A stretch of DNA of 64,000 nt from NCBI GenBank assembly GCA_964036155.1, contig OZ038423.1, positions 37,959,249 through 38,023,248 of the forward strand. Reading direction: 5' to 3'. The notes beneath the pieces were generated by a model, which made no database searches, was not told the origin of the DNA, and was given only the letters and a program-made list of their open reading frames with translations. The first letter of the stretch is position 1; each line of letters begins with the position of its first letter. Below, in pieces: positions 42,101 through 59,868 of the stretch. The translations under genes were made by a program, and so were the position numbers. The DNA comes from Diploscapter coronatus (lineage: Eukaryota; Nematoda; Chromadorea; Rhabditida; Rhabditidae).

Positions 42101-44795
42101 TAATTAGTGCAGATTTCACCTGAAATAGCATTTTTACATCTGAAAATATCGGAAGCACTAAATTCAGGTACGATCGTGAAAATGAAAGGCCAGCTCCTCC
42201 ATGCGGCATTCATGGATTCGCAGTTTTGCCTACTTTCACCTCCAGCAGAGTCTTACAAAGAAACCTCGAAGGAGAGTAAAGACGGCTCCAGTCCGGATAA
42301 GAGCAGTAGCAATAAGGTAAAGACAAATTCGAAATCTTGAAGTTAAGAGTCAACTTTAGATCTTAACCAAAGAAAGTCTGGCACCGCACTACGCGCAGTC
42401 CATGGATCAGAGTGATGAAATCAATCAAGTTGAAAAATCGCTTAAATTTTAAAAATGCTCCGAGTTCAGATCCTAATCTGCGTCGCTGAGTACGAAATCA
42501 AGGTTATTGCCATGCCGTCGTTCAGTCAATTGTTCATCCACAAATGCGAAGAGATACCGCTGGTTAAGGTAGACTTAAATTTGAAAAAAGAGTTACTCCA
42601 CATTGTCCCCAAGATGAGCCCTTGCAAAGAAAGGAGGTGCCCGCAAACCTTAGCTATGTGTCTATTCTGCTTTGCTCCCTGCTCCCTCTAGTCTCGATGC
42701 GTTGCGTTCGCAGGTTATAGACGCAGAGTGCATGTGACAAGGCTCATCTCGAGGATAATGGAGAGTAAATGATAGTACTTTTAGGCGAATGCAACTCACA
42801 TCCGAGGTCAGCCGGCGTTGATGTGCTTGTCGGCGGCCGGGCAGATGCTGGTTCTCTCGTTGGTTTCTTTGAAACCCCTCCTGACTGCCCCGATGATACC
42901 CCACTCGATCGACATCGATGACCTGTATGATTTGACCTGAAATTTGAATGATCGGGGGAGGGGGATTTTTCTTCTAAAAGTTAAAAAAAAACTACTCATT
43001 TTCTTTCTTCTCCACGCAACAAACCGAGCGCGCGACATGGCATGGTTCTTTCTCGCGCCGTTTCAAGAATGCTTTGGGTGGGAAAAATCTTTAAAAAAAA
43101 CCGAGGATTTCGAAAAGATCAGGGAATTTTTAGCATCTGCCAACGAATGTCGCTTTCGGAGCACGGATTGGGCGTCTACATGACTAGTCCGACAGAGGTA
43201 CGCCAAAATTCTCGTAAAAGCTGACTTACTAAGCATTTTTCGCAGATGGAGAAATTCACGGTGTGCGCCGAAGTGGCTGAACAGACCGAGGAGTCGATGG
43301 GCGAGTTGTTCGTGCCGTGCGAAATGCCCGAAACGCCTAAAAACACCTCCTTCCTCAAAGTAGATCCGCGAATAATCTTCGAAAAGTAGAAAATGATCGG
43401 AATTTTAGGGCGTATCCTCGATTTTCGCGAGCAGCCCGCGTCCGGAGACGGTCGACATCGATAGCATTTGTAGGGGCTTAAAAGCCTTTAAACTTCTCCT
43501 CATTTCTTCGTTTTTACCTAAAATTTGTCTTAAATCATTATTTTCAGTTATTTTTACGTCACGCTTCCATCCTCTTTCCATTCTATCTCCTCCCGCTGCT
43601 AAAGGTAAAGGGGGAAAAGAGCCGAGTAAAGCCAGGGCGTCGAAGTGGGTTCTGCCTCTTTGAGATAGAGGAATAAATTGGAAAGAGGATGGAAGCGTGA
43701 ATTTACTTACAAGATGAAATGAGTCGAATTTGCTTAGAAACTGAATTTTGATCGGGGATTTTAGTGACGGACAAGGACAACGCGACGTACGGCGTGTCGG
43801 GGATGCGCAGCGTGGCGCGCACCTTCCCCGGTCCGAGTGTGTCGATGGACCGCGCCCACGCTGGAGGCGTTTCCGCCGGACAAGCCGCTGTCATGGCGCT
43901 GCAGGTCTGAAGTTTTGAAATACTTTGAAAAAGGCGACTATAAATTACTGCATATTATTTCTATATTGTTGATGCCGCAATCTGGGAGGCGCGTGCAAAG
44001 TGATGCACGCTTATTTTTAATGGTTAAAAATCGAGAAATAGCTTACAAAAAGGAGAAAGATTGGCTCTAAAATCGCTTCCTCCCTATGCAGGCCACGGAA
44101 ACAATGTTTGTGAGTTTCATCCTGCCGGTTGCTTTCTCGGGTGCTAGCGAATGCACTATTTTCGTCCATGCGAATTGACTTGAGCCCTTAGTCGAATTTG
44201 AAGATTTATTTCATCTTTAGGAATTAGAAAAAAGAAATAACGGAGCAGTCGTGCTCTGCCCTGTCCGATAGAAGGAACCAAGATTTTGGGCACGGTAGAT
44301 AAAGGAGGCTTGACCCTTTATCAGGGACCAAGAAATACAATGGAAAAAGAATCAGGATGATAAGAAAAATCGTTGGGTCAGGCAAACTGAGCAAAAGTTT
44401 TCTGACCAGCGAAGAGATCGAAAGATCAACACCAAAACATTCAAAACCGATGAAAAAGTTGATGCAATCAGCACATTCCCTTCATTTTCGATCTCCCAGA
44501 TTTCGGCATCAACAATACATATCTTATGCAAAATCATATTAAAACGCATACACTAAGTGCTCCCTTCATACACATGCATTTTTTTTTTCGAAAATAACAT
44601 AAAATTACCTTTTTAAAATTTGAATAAAGGAAGAAAGCATAATTTGTTTTTTTCCAGAACCTAACAGAACGAACGGAGAAACTGAACGCGACGGTCGACG
44701 CGACGGAGAATCTCAAGAACAACGCGATGAACCTACAGAGCCGCACCAGCAAACTCGTCGAGAAGTACGAAAAGAAGAAGTGGTACCAACTCTGA
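30188..44795 (+). CDS. tom-1: Tomosyn (syntaxin-binding WD-repeat protein with C-terminal R-SNARE motif)
   Basis: Large neuronal SNARE regulator, spliced from about 25 exons. N-terminal Lgl-type WD propellers: ICRHGYPDDARCMAYDPVQK and LLAIGTGHGIVRMIG (31542-31641), ITACSNDMIHLWNFRQKTPE, LPISGKWLYVGTDKGNVYFV, SYVINWNKAIDL, VVIWNITTKEVDRF, SWHYDGKKILTGNVDGSICV, LTVLRGGRSATVLELDYPI, SPVTTIAYYSDCPLDLIGAL, ELILTGHKDGTVRFW. A low-complexity, charged linker (36404-36794 and 40350-41076) precedes a last propeller part (GPCLWVGTSSGAMLALNLL). The C-terminus NLTERTEKLNATVDATENL to KYEKKKWYQL is the R-SNARE motif, with the zero-layer arginine in TERTEKL. Tomosyn binds syntaxin/SNAP-25 and blocks synaptobrevin entry, lowering vesicle priming. 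Exon 1 (30188-30207) is short and least certain. The introns hold many transposon remnants. Confidence 0.93.
30539..30696. mobile_element. MITE family D copy 1
   Basis: Terminal arms TATTGTTGATGCCGAAATCT and AGACTTCGGCATCAACAATA enclose AGCTATTTTAGAGCCAATCT and a purine/pyrimidine core. Related ends occur at 43973-44518. In a tomosyn intron. Confidence 0.8.
32104..32242. mobile_element. MITE family C copy 2
   Basis: Starts GGCAACGCTGTAAACCGCAA and ends GCGGTTTTCGCATAGCC, with inner arms CGAAACAGTGTGGG and CACACTGTTTCGCAT. Flanks contain AAAATAA on both sides, a possible target duplication. In a tomosyn intron. Confidence 0.75.
33350..33543. mobile_element. Non-autonomous TIR element, family E copy 1
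   Basis: Ends GGCCGACAACTTAAGACAAT and TCTCAAGTAATCGGTTATTT, with inner GAATAGTCGTCGAACTTTTC. Copies are at 53171-53369 and 60393-60598. It directly follows the donor after the DLQNPG exon of tomosyn. Confidence 0.75.
34341..34488. mobile_element. Non-autonomous repeat, family F copy 1
   Basis: Contains AAGTCGATGTTCATTCCGCA and AATTAGAAATCGAATTTGAG and ends GCTCTCTCCAATCAATAATA, the reverse complement of its left end TATTGTTGCTTGGAGGGC in degenerate form. A close copy is at 52529-52674 in an egl-30 intron. Confidence 0.75.
37024..40065. mobile_element. 3.0 kb palindromic (foldback) element in a tomosyn intron
   Basis: Both ends read CAGGCCGTTCGCGTAAGAAC in inverted orientation, flanked on each side by TTAT (37020-37023 and 40066-40069), a likely 4 bp target duplication. 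The arms match for over 1 kb, for example TGACGTCACAGCGAGTTATG (about 37150) against CATAACTCGCTGTGACGTCA (about 39930) and CAGGGTGTTTCAAGTTTATC (37874) against GATAAACTTGAAACACCCTG (about 39560). The middle (about 38230-39230) holds diverged tandem units of about 340 bp, each with a GTAAATGACGT-like motif and ATGTTGTG, plus an inverted unit. No open frame longer than about 75 codons, so it is non-autonomous. It fills most of the 3.55 kb intron 36795-40349. Confidence 0.88.
40703..40813. mobile_element. MITE family C copy 3
   Basis: GGCAACTTGGAAACCTCAAG to CTTGAGGTTTTCAAACAGCC. Flanked by GTATTTTTT (40694-40702) and GTATTTTTC (40814-40822), an 8 of 9 matching 9 bp target duplication. In a tomosyn intron. 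Confidence 0.85.
41601..41630 (+). other. Candidate 30-nt cassette microexon of tomosyn
   Basis: Lies in the intron between the exon ending VVVAPS (followed by a split glycine) and the exon starting TIVKMKG. It has an acceptor AATCTTTAG and a perfect donor GTAAGT, and fits the flanking phase exactly, adding VRIKATLGPS ahead of the glycine. With or without it the reading frame is kept. It ends in GPSG, like APSG of the upstream exon. The exon is predicted only from splice signals and phase. Confidence 0.45.
43553..43707. repeat. Foldback repeat in tomosyn intron
   Basis: TCACGCTTCCATCCTCTTTC at the left mirrors GAAAGAGGATGGAAGCGTGA at the right. Single copy in this window. Confidence 0.75.
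43973..44518. mobile_element. MITE family D copy 2 (long form, about 546 bp)
   Basis: Left end ATATTGTTGATGCCGCAATC and right end GATTTCGGCATCAACAATAC match the 30539-30696 element; inner GAGAAAGATTGGCTCTAAAA also matches. The extra middle part is not coding. It fills most of the last tomosyn intron. Confidence 0.75.
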
Positions 44796-44971
44796 GAACA
44801 CTACCGAGTGCCGTATCTGGAACAGGATTCCCAAAAACCAACACCCTATCCTTAAACCATATGAAGCGTGGAATTATTGGATTTGGAATATGGAAATATT
44901 GACGAAAATAGTCATGACGTTGCTTTATTTTCAACAACTTCCAAAACCAATTCTACCTTTTCGCCCCCAAT

Positions 44972-45066
44972 GGCAACTTGTAAACCGCACGACATGAGAA
45001 ATAATGTGGGAAAAGAAATTTCCTAACCGTACGCTATTTCGTATGTCTTGAGGTTTTCGAATAGCC
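44972..45066. mobile_element. MITE family C copy 4
   Basis: GGCAACTTGTAAACCGCACG to TCTTGAGGTTTTCGAATAGCC. Flanks CCCCCAAT and CCCTCAAT resemble a target duplication. Shortly downstream of the tomosyn stop. Confidence 0.8.
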
Positions 45067-45479
45067 CCCTCAATTACATATTGCATAGAAGAGTGTCTCA
45101 AATATCTACAAATGGAATAAGTGAGATTGATTATAAAGATGATTTTCTGCCTTAATTTTATTAGACTTGCAGTGAATTGGTTTTCACCAGAGAAGATATT
45201 ATCAAATTGTTTATTTCAGCGTTCTGTGAAAATTTAGTCATTTCAGAGATTATTCATATTTTCTATTTGGAGTACCAAAATGTGTTGTGTTTTTACTTAC
45301 CAAATGTATTTTATTTGACGAAATTCTAAATAATTTATGTTATGTTCAACTTATAATCAATACCCTGGTTTGTAATACGGTCATATACGCGCTAGAAGTT
45401 GCACTGTTATCAAATCAAATCTACCCTGTCGTTGACAATTCATGAAGAATTCCGGTTTAAAATGAAATCTGTTTATATG

Positions 45480-45630
45480 GAAAAGTTGGCTCCTAGAAAA
45501 AACACCGGGACACCTGTTAGAAAAAGATACTGTTTTTTTCTTTCTCCTCTTGCTTTCTCATACTATTTCTTAGAAGAACTGATGTCTTTTTCTAACCGGT
45601 GTTCCGGCCTTTTTCTATGAACCGGAAAAG
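45480..45630. repeat. Foldback repeat, family B copy 2
   Basis: Arms GGCTCCTAGAAAAAACACCG and CCGGCCTTTTTCTATGAACC. The core has TTCTCCTCTTGCTTTCTCAT, the complement of the core of 14961-15073. Confidence 0.75.
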
Positions 45631-47621
45631 TTCTATTTATAGTATGTATTATTTTTGTGTAGAATGGATAATAATTTCTCCGTGTTTCAAATAATATGTA
45701 TACTAAGATTTGCATTTCATTTTGCATTCCCTAAAATATTCACTTTTGAGAGATGTAAATTTCTATAGGTTTAAATAAGTCATTGTTTGAGAAGATTTAA
45801 AAAGCGTTGTGCGTTGTCGAAAAAAATAAAGGTGTTTCTATTCACTTGAGATTTACTTAAATCTGAAACTTTCAGATTTAGACAGATTAGTAAAAGTTAA
45901 AAGTTCAGCTTTGCAAAGCTGAAGATAAATTTCAGGAAATCTTTAATTTTAGTATAAATTTGAAGTTAAATTTAAAAAAAAATATATATATATCTTAAAA
46001 AATGAATCAAAATTCGAAGCTGCGTAATTATTTCTGTACAAAATTACATTTATTTCCAATTTTCTTTCCTTTCTTTGAAAATTGATTATCTTCGAATATA
46101 CGAATATATGACCTCATTCTAAATCTAAACTAAATGCGAGTCTCTAGCATAGAATCATGTTCTTCTTCTTCTATTGATGATGAAGCTCTATTTCATTCTT
46201 TTGCGCTCTCAATTTGTCCGCATATTTCTCGCATCAACTTACAAGGGGTAGAGTAGAGCTTCTATTGGGAGGGGGTGCTTTCTTTGAGAGAAAGAGAGGC
46301 GCGCGAGAGAAGCGTTTTCATAATCTCTCAATTTGCTATAGTCCCTAGTCTTTCTCTGAGAGCGATCATCTTTACCCCCTCCTCCCATTCCAGGGTCCTG
46401 CCGCGAAGCGAACTGCTTTCTTGATGAGTGCTGCACCGCATAGTACGAAATACTATGCGGTCTAAAGAGAGTCGAAAGATAGAAATCCCAAGAAATATCA
46501 CATAGAAAACATAATAGATTCAGAGAAATAGTCAAACAATGGAAGAGAGCGAAAAGACCCAGGACAGCCCGCATCTCCACTCGATCAGACACGCAGTGGC
46601 CGTATCTCATTGGCATTTCCGTGTCTGCGTCTCGCATATTGGCATTATCTATAATTCGGATGCGCGGCGGTCGCGTAGCGTCGATTCTCTGCGCCTCTGT
46701 CGCGAATGCCTGTGTCTCTGTGCTCTGCATTTCTGTCTTCTCTCGCTCTCTTCGTTTCCTCTCGTTGCTGCTGCTGCTGCTGCTGCCTGTGTCTGAGTGA
46801 GTGAGTGTGCCTCTGCCTGCAGTGTAGCGATGTCTGTGACATGATGTCGTCGTCGTCTCCATCGCTGTCGTCGTCAACCGTCATCTGAACCCTGACGTCG
46901 CGCGCACCGTCGTCAGCTTTCTGATACCTCACGACGCTAAGATATTCGCGATCACTAGATAATCCGTTTTCTATCTCTCTCTGATTCACTCACGCTATCG
47001 GCAAGCATCCGCGCTCAAGAGCCCTCTGTGCCACCTCCACCTAACTCGCCCCCCTCTTCCGCATTATTCGCCCATTTAATTGCCCTTTTATAAAATCGTC
47101 TAATTATCTGCTATAATTTCCCAATCATCGTCCTCCCCCCACCCGATTTTATCATTTTCACCGATCTCTCCCCCAAACATCGATTTCGTAACGCCCTGCC
47201 CCTCTGCCCCGTTGGAATATTTCTGCAAAAGCCTCGTCCCAACCGCGCGTCCCGAGCCCGTTTTCGAATTTGTAAGACCGGACCGTCGACCAACAACTAC
47301 GCCATCTGACCCGATCGATCTGTGAGAAGAGAGCCTTGCGGGCGGATTGAAGTGATCTCTCGGGTCCCGCGCACACAAAATCAATATCAACAGAAATCGG
47401 GTCCCCGCGTATCGAGGAGCAGCTGGAATATTCGCTATTTGAAACTTTCTGATCGGCTATTGGTTCGTACCAGTTCGCTGCTGCTGAGCTTTCACGGGTC
47501 AACGCTATCGCTCGATTCCGCTAAAATTGATCGTCTATTGATCAAACGTGCCCGGACATTGACGCGTCGAACGTAGATCGGGGAAACATCAGCCACGATT
47601 TACCACAAACTCACGTCCGCT

Positions 47622-55342
<7,721 letters not shown>

Positions 55343-57894
55343 TACGACGTGCGCCGAGACCGTCATCTGCAAAATCGGCGTCTGCCGGATTCTGAATCTC
55401 AACGACGCACTCCGAGACACTATCCCCAAATGACGTGTGAGCGCGCGCACAATTCATTTAAACTGCACAAACCCCTAAAATATCTCGCACAACATAGAAA
55501 TGAAGAGCATGAATAACTCTTATTCTATTGAGACAATTTTCATGCTTTTTATTATATACCTAAATTTTCTATGAAAATTTTCAGACTCGTAAGCTCAGAT
55601 CGTAACAAATTATCTAATAATCAATTATTCTATTTTAGTTTCTTTTATTATTAAGCTTCCATTATTTAAAGCCAAAGATTATATCGCGCCTCGCTTCATT
55701 GACACCTGAAAATATAAGAGAAGATTATTTTCAGGTATAGATGAATTACAAATCGGTTCACACGTTGTTGTATTAAAAATTCTCAGCAATTTTTTGTCTA
55801 ACGTTCTAGGTATCGCGTCTTATATTTGTTTCGTTTAACAAATGCGCAACATTTTCGACGTCCCATCAAGCTCTCTCATTTCAAATGATGATGGTAGTTT
55901 TATTATATTAATTATATTATATACAATATTATACGTTGTCCCACTCGTTTTATTATATGATATATAATTATATTATTTTATTATTATAAAACATACGTTT
56001 GTCTTCGTTTGAGCCTGCCATTTTTCTTCATTCATTGTTTCTATTTTCATTCATTTTTCCTAAACTATTGTTAAATTGGTGAAACCCGAAGTTTGCCAAA
56101 AGTGGGCGGGGAGCCTTAGAATTTGATATAATTTGCAATTATGCCGCACGATTTTCACCAAGTCCCGAATTTTTGTTTAACAACCACAACAACTTTCTCG
56201 CTCGCTCCAGCTGTTGCGAATTTTGTTTGGGAATTGTCGAAAATTGATAGTGTTGAGACGAGTTCGAGTTCCTACGTCGGAGTTCCAGCCTCATCTCGAA
56301 AGCTATCAACTTCCCGATGTTTTCTGAACATTCATGATATAGATTTCATGGAAGACGTGCAAATTTTCGGACCTTTCAACATTTTCTCCATGAAATTTTT
56401 CAGCTCATTCTCGCACCAGCTTACTCCCTTAGGGTATTTTTCACACCCAACATTTTCGTTCTATTCTTTATTGTATAATTTTTTATTTTATTTTCCTTTC
56501 TATATAATTTTATTTTTTATTAAACTATATATGAATTTTCAATTTCACACGCCGCGTCCTCAAAGTTTAAGTTTAAATGATATGTGTGTTATTCAAATTA
56601 TTAGCAAATTATTATTATATTTCATATACACAAATCAGTAGACAATTTTTATGTCAACACTAGGCTAGGTCGAATGGTGGGTCGGTACTTGAGTTTTTTT
56701 CTTAATTTCAGAGGTAAGTTCGAGATGTCTTCTTAATAGAAGAATAAATGAATTAATATCTCGAACCTATCAAAAAATTCGATTTTTTAGAATAATAATC
56801 AAGCTCTAGCCTACCATCTTGACCGGTACATGCTAGTCCGGCTATCACTAATGAATTATCCAACTTTTAGTAGATCACGCTAAATGGCGTTAATTTTTTT
56901 CCTAAAAGTTAACGCCATTAGCGCTAATTTCCTTCTTCGCAAAATTTCAATACCTTTACGGCTTGCGCCTCAGAACCGTCGTTTTCTATTGTTTTTAGTT
57001 GTTATCCATATTTGTCTAAATTATCGCCTTTTCTCAAAGAAAACTCTGAATTTTCCGAGTCTTTCTCTGAATTAGGCGATAATTAACATAATTTAATGCA
57101 AGTATTGGATACTTCCTGAGTATTATATTTTGATTTCTTTTTCGAATTTCAAGGAAAATCAGTACTTGTAAATCCAAAACCATCATAAAACCACCCCTGC
57201 TAAATATATTATTTTATTTCCCTCACCCATCTCTAAACTTTTCTCTTATAATTTTATTCATGAGACCTACCACCGCAAGCACACAAACGTAAATTTTGTG
57301 TTATTATCTTTCAAATTTCATAATTTTGCTATTTTATAAATTTTTAAAAATATTCTTTTCTCGTACAATTTAAAATAGCATGAAAACTTTATTTACCATC
57401 AGAAAGTTTGAACAACAACTATAAGTATTTGTAGAGAAATTTGAAGAAAAGCAGCATGGTTTGAATTCAAGTTTACAAGAACAAACTAATGTCACTTCAA
57501 ATAATAAAATAGAATAAGTTAACTGTGGGACTTGGTCCATAGAATTTTCGAAGAACAAAAAGAATGGCTTACCACAACCTTAAAGAAAAAAATAAATTGT
57601 GAGCAACGATAAAAAGGTACAAGTGATACAATATTACAAGAAGTTTGAATTTTTCAAAGATAAATAACAGAAATCTTAAACCTCTTGTACTTTTCAACGA
57701 TAACACTGGGTAAAGGATGATGGGTTTTCAACAGGTAATTGGAAAATATTGAAGATTTTCATCTTATAACTCGAAAAAAATTAACCGGCCATAAAATTAC
57801 TATCCATCAAAACTCTAAAGAAAAATTCCATGTCCGGAGTTAAAAAATCAAAATAATCGAATGTTAAGGAGAAAGCAAAAATTCGAAGACGATT
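55343..57894. other. Convergent intergenic region after egl-30
   Basis: Holds 3' UTRs of egl-30 (+) and the emerin-like gene (-). A 166-codon open frame at 56141-56641 has no recognisable domain and becomes T-rich and hydrophobic. Small palindromes are clear at 56883-56922 (AATGGCGTTAA and TTAACGCCATT), 56708-56770 (GTTCGAGAT and ATCTCGAAC) and 57036-57085 (AATTATCGCC and GGCGATAATT). Confidence 0.45.
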
Positions 57895-59663
57895 TTAAAC
57901 CGGCTCACGATTTCCGCCTCCGATTTCCGGGTCGTTGAACACGTGGTCGAGAATGAAGTAGACGGTCACCAGAAGCACCACAAGGCCGACGATTCCAATG
58001 ATTCTGGAATGCTAATCCTAATCAAACAGTTCATGTTTATAAACCCATTTTTTCCTTCTTCTTGAAAGTAATGTTATGAAAAATAAGCAAGAAAAAGCAT
58101 TTCAAGAAGCCATTTTGTTCGAAGCGTTTCCAGAAAAGGAGATATTTGAAACGATTACCTCGAGATGGAGTTGGATTTGTTGACGCGAGGTGGGGAGAGC
58201 CTGCGGCCGCTCAGCTGGTTCATCATCTCGTGCTGATTCAACACGCGCGAGCCCTCGTAGTTACTGTCGTCCGAGTCGATATCGGAGGCGTTCTGCAATT
58301 TGATGTTGTTTAAATAAGACAAGTTTGAGAACTGCCCGAATCCAGGAAACTCTCGGAGCCTCCGAAATCATTCTATAGGAACCTTCTTTCCGCTATGAGG
58401 TTCCTCTAGGAAGGGCTCCGAGAGTTTCGTGGACCCGGGTAAAATTTTGAAACTAAAGCATTGAAAAATTTACCAACGACTCTCGTGCTTCTAACATTCT
58501 TTTTCTAGAGAAAAATCAATGATAGAACAAGAATTATTGAAAGTGAGATTTAAAAATCTATAGTCAATCATTTAAGTCTGATAAAAATGGTAAAATTCAA
58601 TATCTTCACCTTATCACTGTCGTTCTGCGTCGGATGACGTCTGTTGCGAAGCGGCGAGTCACCACCGGCCGGAGTCGCGAATTTCTGCGAGACTCGCTTG
58701 CGGGGAACCTAAAAAATATATTTTTTCCATTAAAAACTAAAATATGCAAATTCTAGAAATTTTGCAAGTTTCTTTTTCTCTAAAAATTTTCAAAACATGA
58801 TTTTTAAAATACTTTTCATTTAAACAAGTTTTCTCTAAATTTTAGGGCCCTTCAGACGTTAGTTGCAATGCAACTCGCTTGAAATAATAGCATGAAAAAT
58901 GAACAGAGCGCGATTACACCATTTCTTATGCTTTCTTCATTTTCCATGCTATTTCGAACGAGTTGCAATGCAACTAACGTCTGAACGACCCCTTAAAATA
59001 TTATTTGAATATTATTTTTTTCTAACTCACCGGCTCCTCATCGTCGAAGCTGTCGTCCTGTGCCTGCTGAGCTGGATCCGCCCCGCCCCCATCGCTCATC
59101 GGCATTCCGCCTTCCATCAAAATTTTCTGGAGCTTCTTCTGAAAATTTTTATATGTCAGAAGTCCGATTTTTTAAAAGAAACTCTTCTTTCCAAATTAAA
59201 CAAAAATTACCCACTTTATTAAATTTTTAGAAAATATCTGGACTTGGACTCAAGTTTCAATTTACAAGGATTGTAAGTTGAACTTGGGTCTAAGCCCTGA
59301 ATGAAATATTCACTTTATTTTCGAAAGCCAGTTACTAAATGACGGAGCTCTAGTTAGAGATAAAGAGGATGGACTTTGAAAGAAGTAATGTGGAAGAGAC
59401 ACTCCGCCATATAGTAATTGCCTTTTCGAAAGCTTACAAATTTTGTAAATTTTAAAAACAGATTTTTACTCACCCTGTAGATATTCCTGGTAGTGTCGGT
59501 TATCGGTCCCGCCTGGATGCCGTTGTCCAAAAGTTGCTGAAAATAGAATTTTGATTATTTTCTTGGAAAGCAGATTTAAAAAAAAAAAACTTAAATTTTT
59601 TCTACTTTGTTCTATGTTCACCTGTCTTAATTCAGCATCGCTCATAGACACAACGTCGACCAT
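57895..59663 (-). CDS. emr-1: Emerin-like LEM-domain inner nuclear membrane protein
   Basis: About 184 residues in 6 exons, minus strand. The LEM domain is at residues 6-41 (MSDAELRQQLLDNGIQAGPI then TDTTRNIYRKKLQKIL); this 40-residue fold binds BAF and so tethers chromatin to the nuclear envelope. A hydrophilic, acidic and serine-rich middle (QDDSFDDEEP, PRKRVSQKF as a possible nuclear signal, DIDSDDSNYEGS) leads to a single membrane segment near the end (IIGIVGLVVLLVTVYFIL, about 150-167) and a short lumenal tail ending NREPV. Length and layout match C. elegans EMR-1 (166 residues); two-membrane-span LEM-2/MAN1 is excluded by size. The start at 59663 gives MVDVVSMSDAEL. It is head to head with the zinc-ribbon gene, 205 bp between the start codons. 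Two introns carry palindromic repeats. Confidence 0.9.
58331..58437. repeat. Foldback repeat in emerin-like gene intron
   Basis: CCCGAATCCAGGAAACTCTC followed by GGAGCC mirrors GGCTCCGAGAGTTTCGTGGA then CCCGGG; the inner arms ATAGGAACCT and AGGTTCCTCT also pair. Confidence 0.75.
58850..58992. repeat. Foldback repeat in emerin-like gene intron
   Basis: CTTCAGACGTTAGTTGCAAT then GCAACTCG mirrors CGAGTTGCAATGCAACTAAC then GTCTGAACG. Outer ends GGGCCC and GACCCC. Inner AATAGCATG and CATGCTATT pair as well. Confidence 0.8.
59236..59298. repeat. Short palindromic repeat, family G copy 2
   Basis: GGACTTGGACTCAAGTTTCA to GTTGAACTTGGGTCTAAGCC, with TTTACAAGGATTGTAA between; same family as 21666-21723. 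Confidence 0.7.
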
Positions 59664-59868
59664 GTTCGTCTTCAGAGCTTCCGAATTTCACTGAAAATCC
59701 AAAACTCGCAAAATTCGAAGAAAAAACGAAAAACAAATAGCAATAACGAAAAACATTTCAAAATAGACGAGTGGGGTGGGTGTTTACGTAATTAATGAGG
59801 AAAAAGCGACTGCAAACTCATCGCACGGTTTGCATTTGTTCACACTTCTTGCCAATTTCACCGAATAG
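59664..59868. promoter_or_regulatory. Shared bidirectional promoter region
   Basis: Only 205 bp separate the start codons of the divergent emerin-like (-) and zinc-ribbon (+) genes, so both promoters and 5' UTRs must fit here. No TATA box is evident. The sharing of control is an inference from spacing. Confidence 0.5.

Larger units (their letters stand above)
44796..47621. other. Region between tomosyn and egl-30: repeats and egl-30 promoter/5' UTR
   Basis: Holds MITE C copy 4 (44972-45066), foldback B copy 2 (45480-45630), a TATA microsatellite (about 45980) and, from about 46240, a region richer in GC with pyrimidine tracts and a CTG triplet run (about 46767-46786). The latter probably is promoter and 5' UTR of egl-30. 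A 212-codon minus-strand open frame at 46239-46877 is low complexity and not called. Confidence 0.5.

Noticed and set aside
46767..46786. CTG triplet run as a coding polyglutamine or polyalanine tract
   Set aside because: It lies upstream of egl-30 with no supported exon; taken as a short microsatellite in 5' flanking DNA.
46239..46877. 212-codon open frame on the minus strand, the longest in the window
   Set aside because: Runs of threonine, serine, arginine and DAD-like triplets come from CTG/GTC triplet and pyrimidine repeats upstream of egl-30; no domain, no splice partners, no conserved motif.
56141..56641. 166-codon open frame after egl-30
   Set aside because: Starts with ordinary composition but becomes phenylalanine/tyrosine-rich from T-rich DNA; no recognisable family. 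Probably 3' flank. I cannot fully exclude a species-specific gene.
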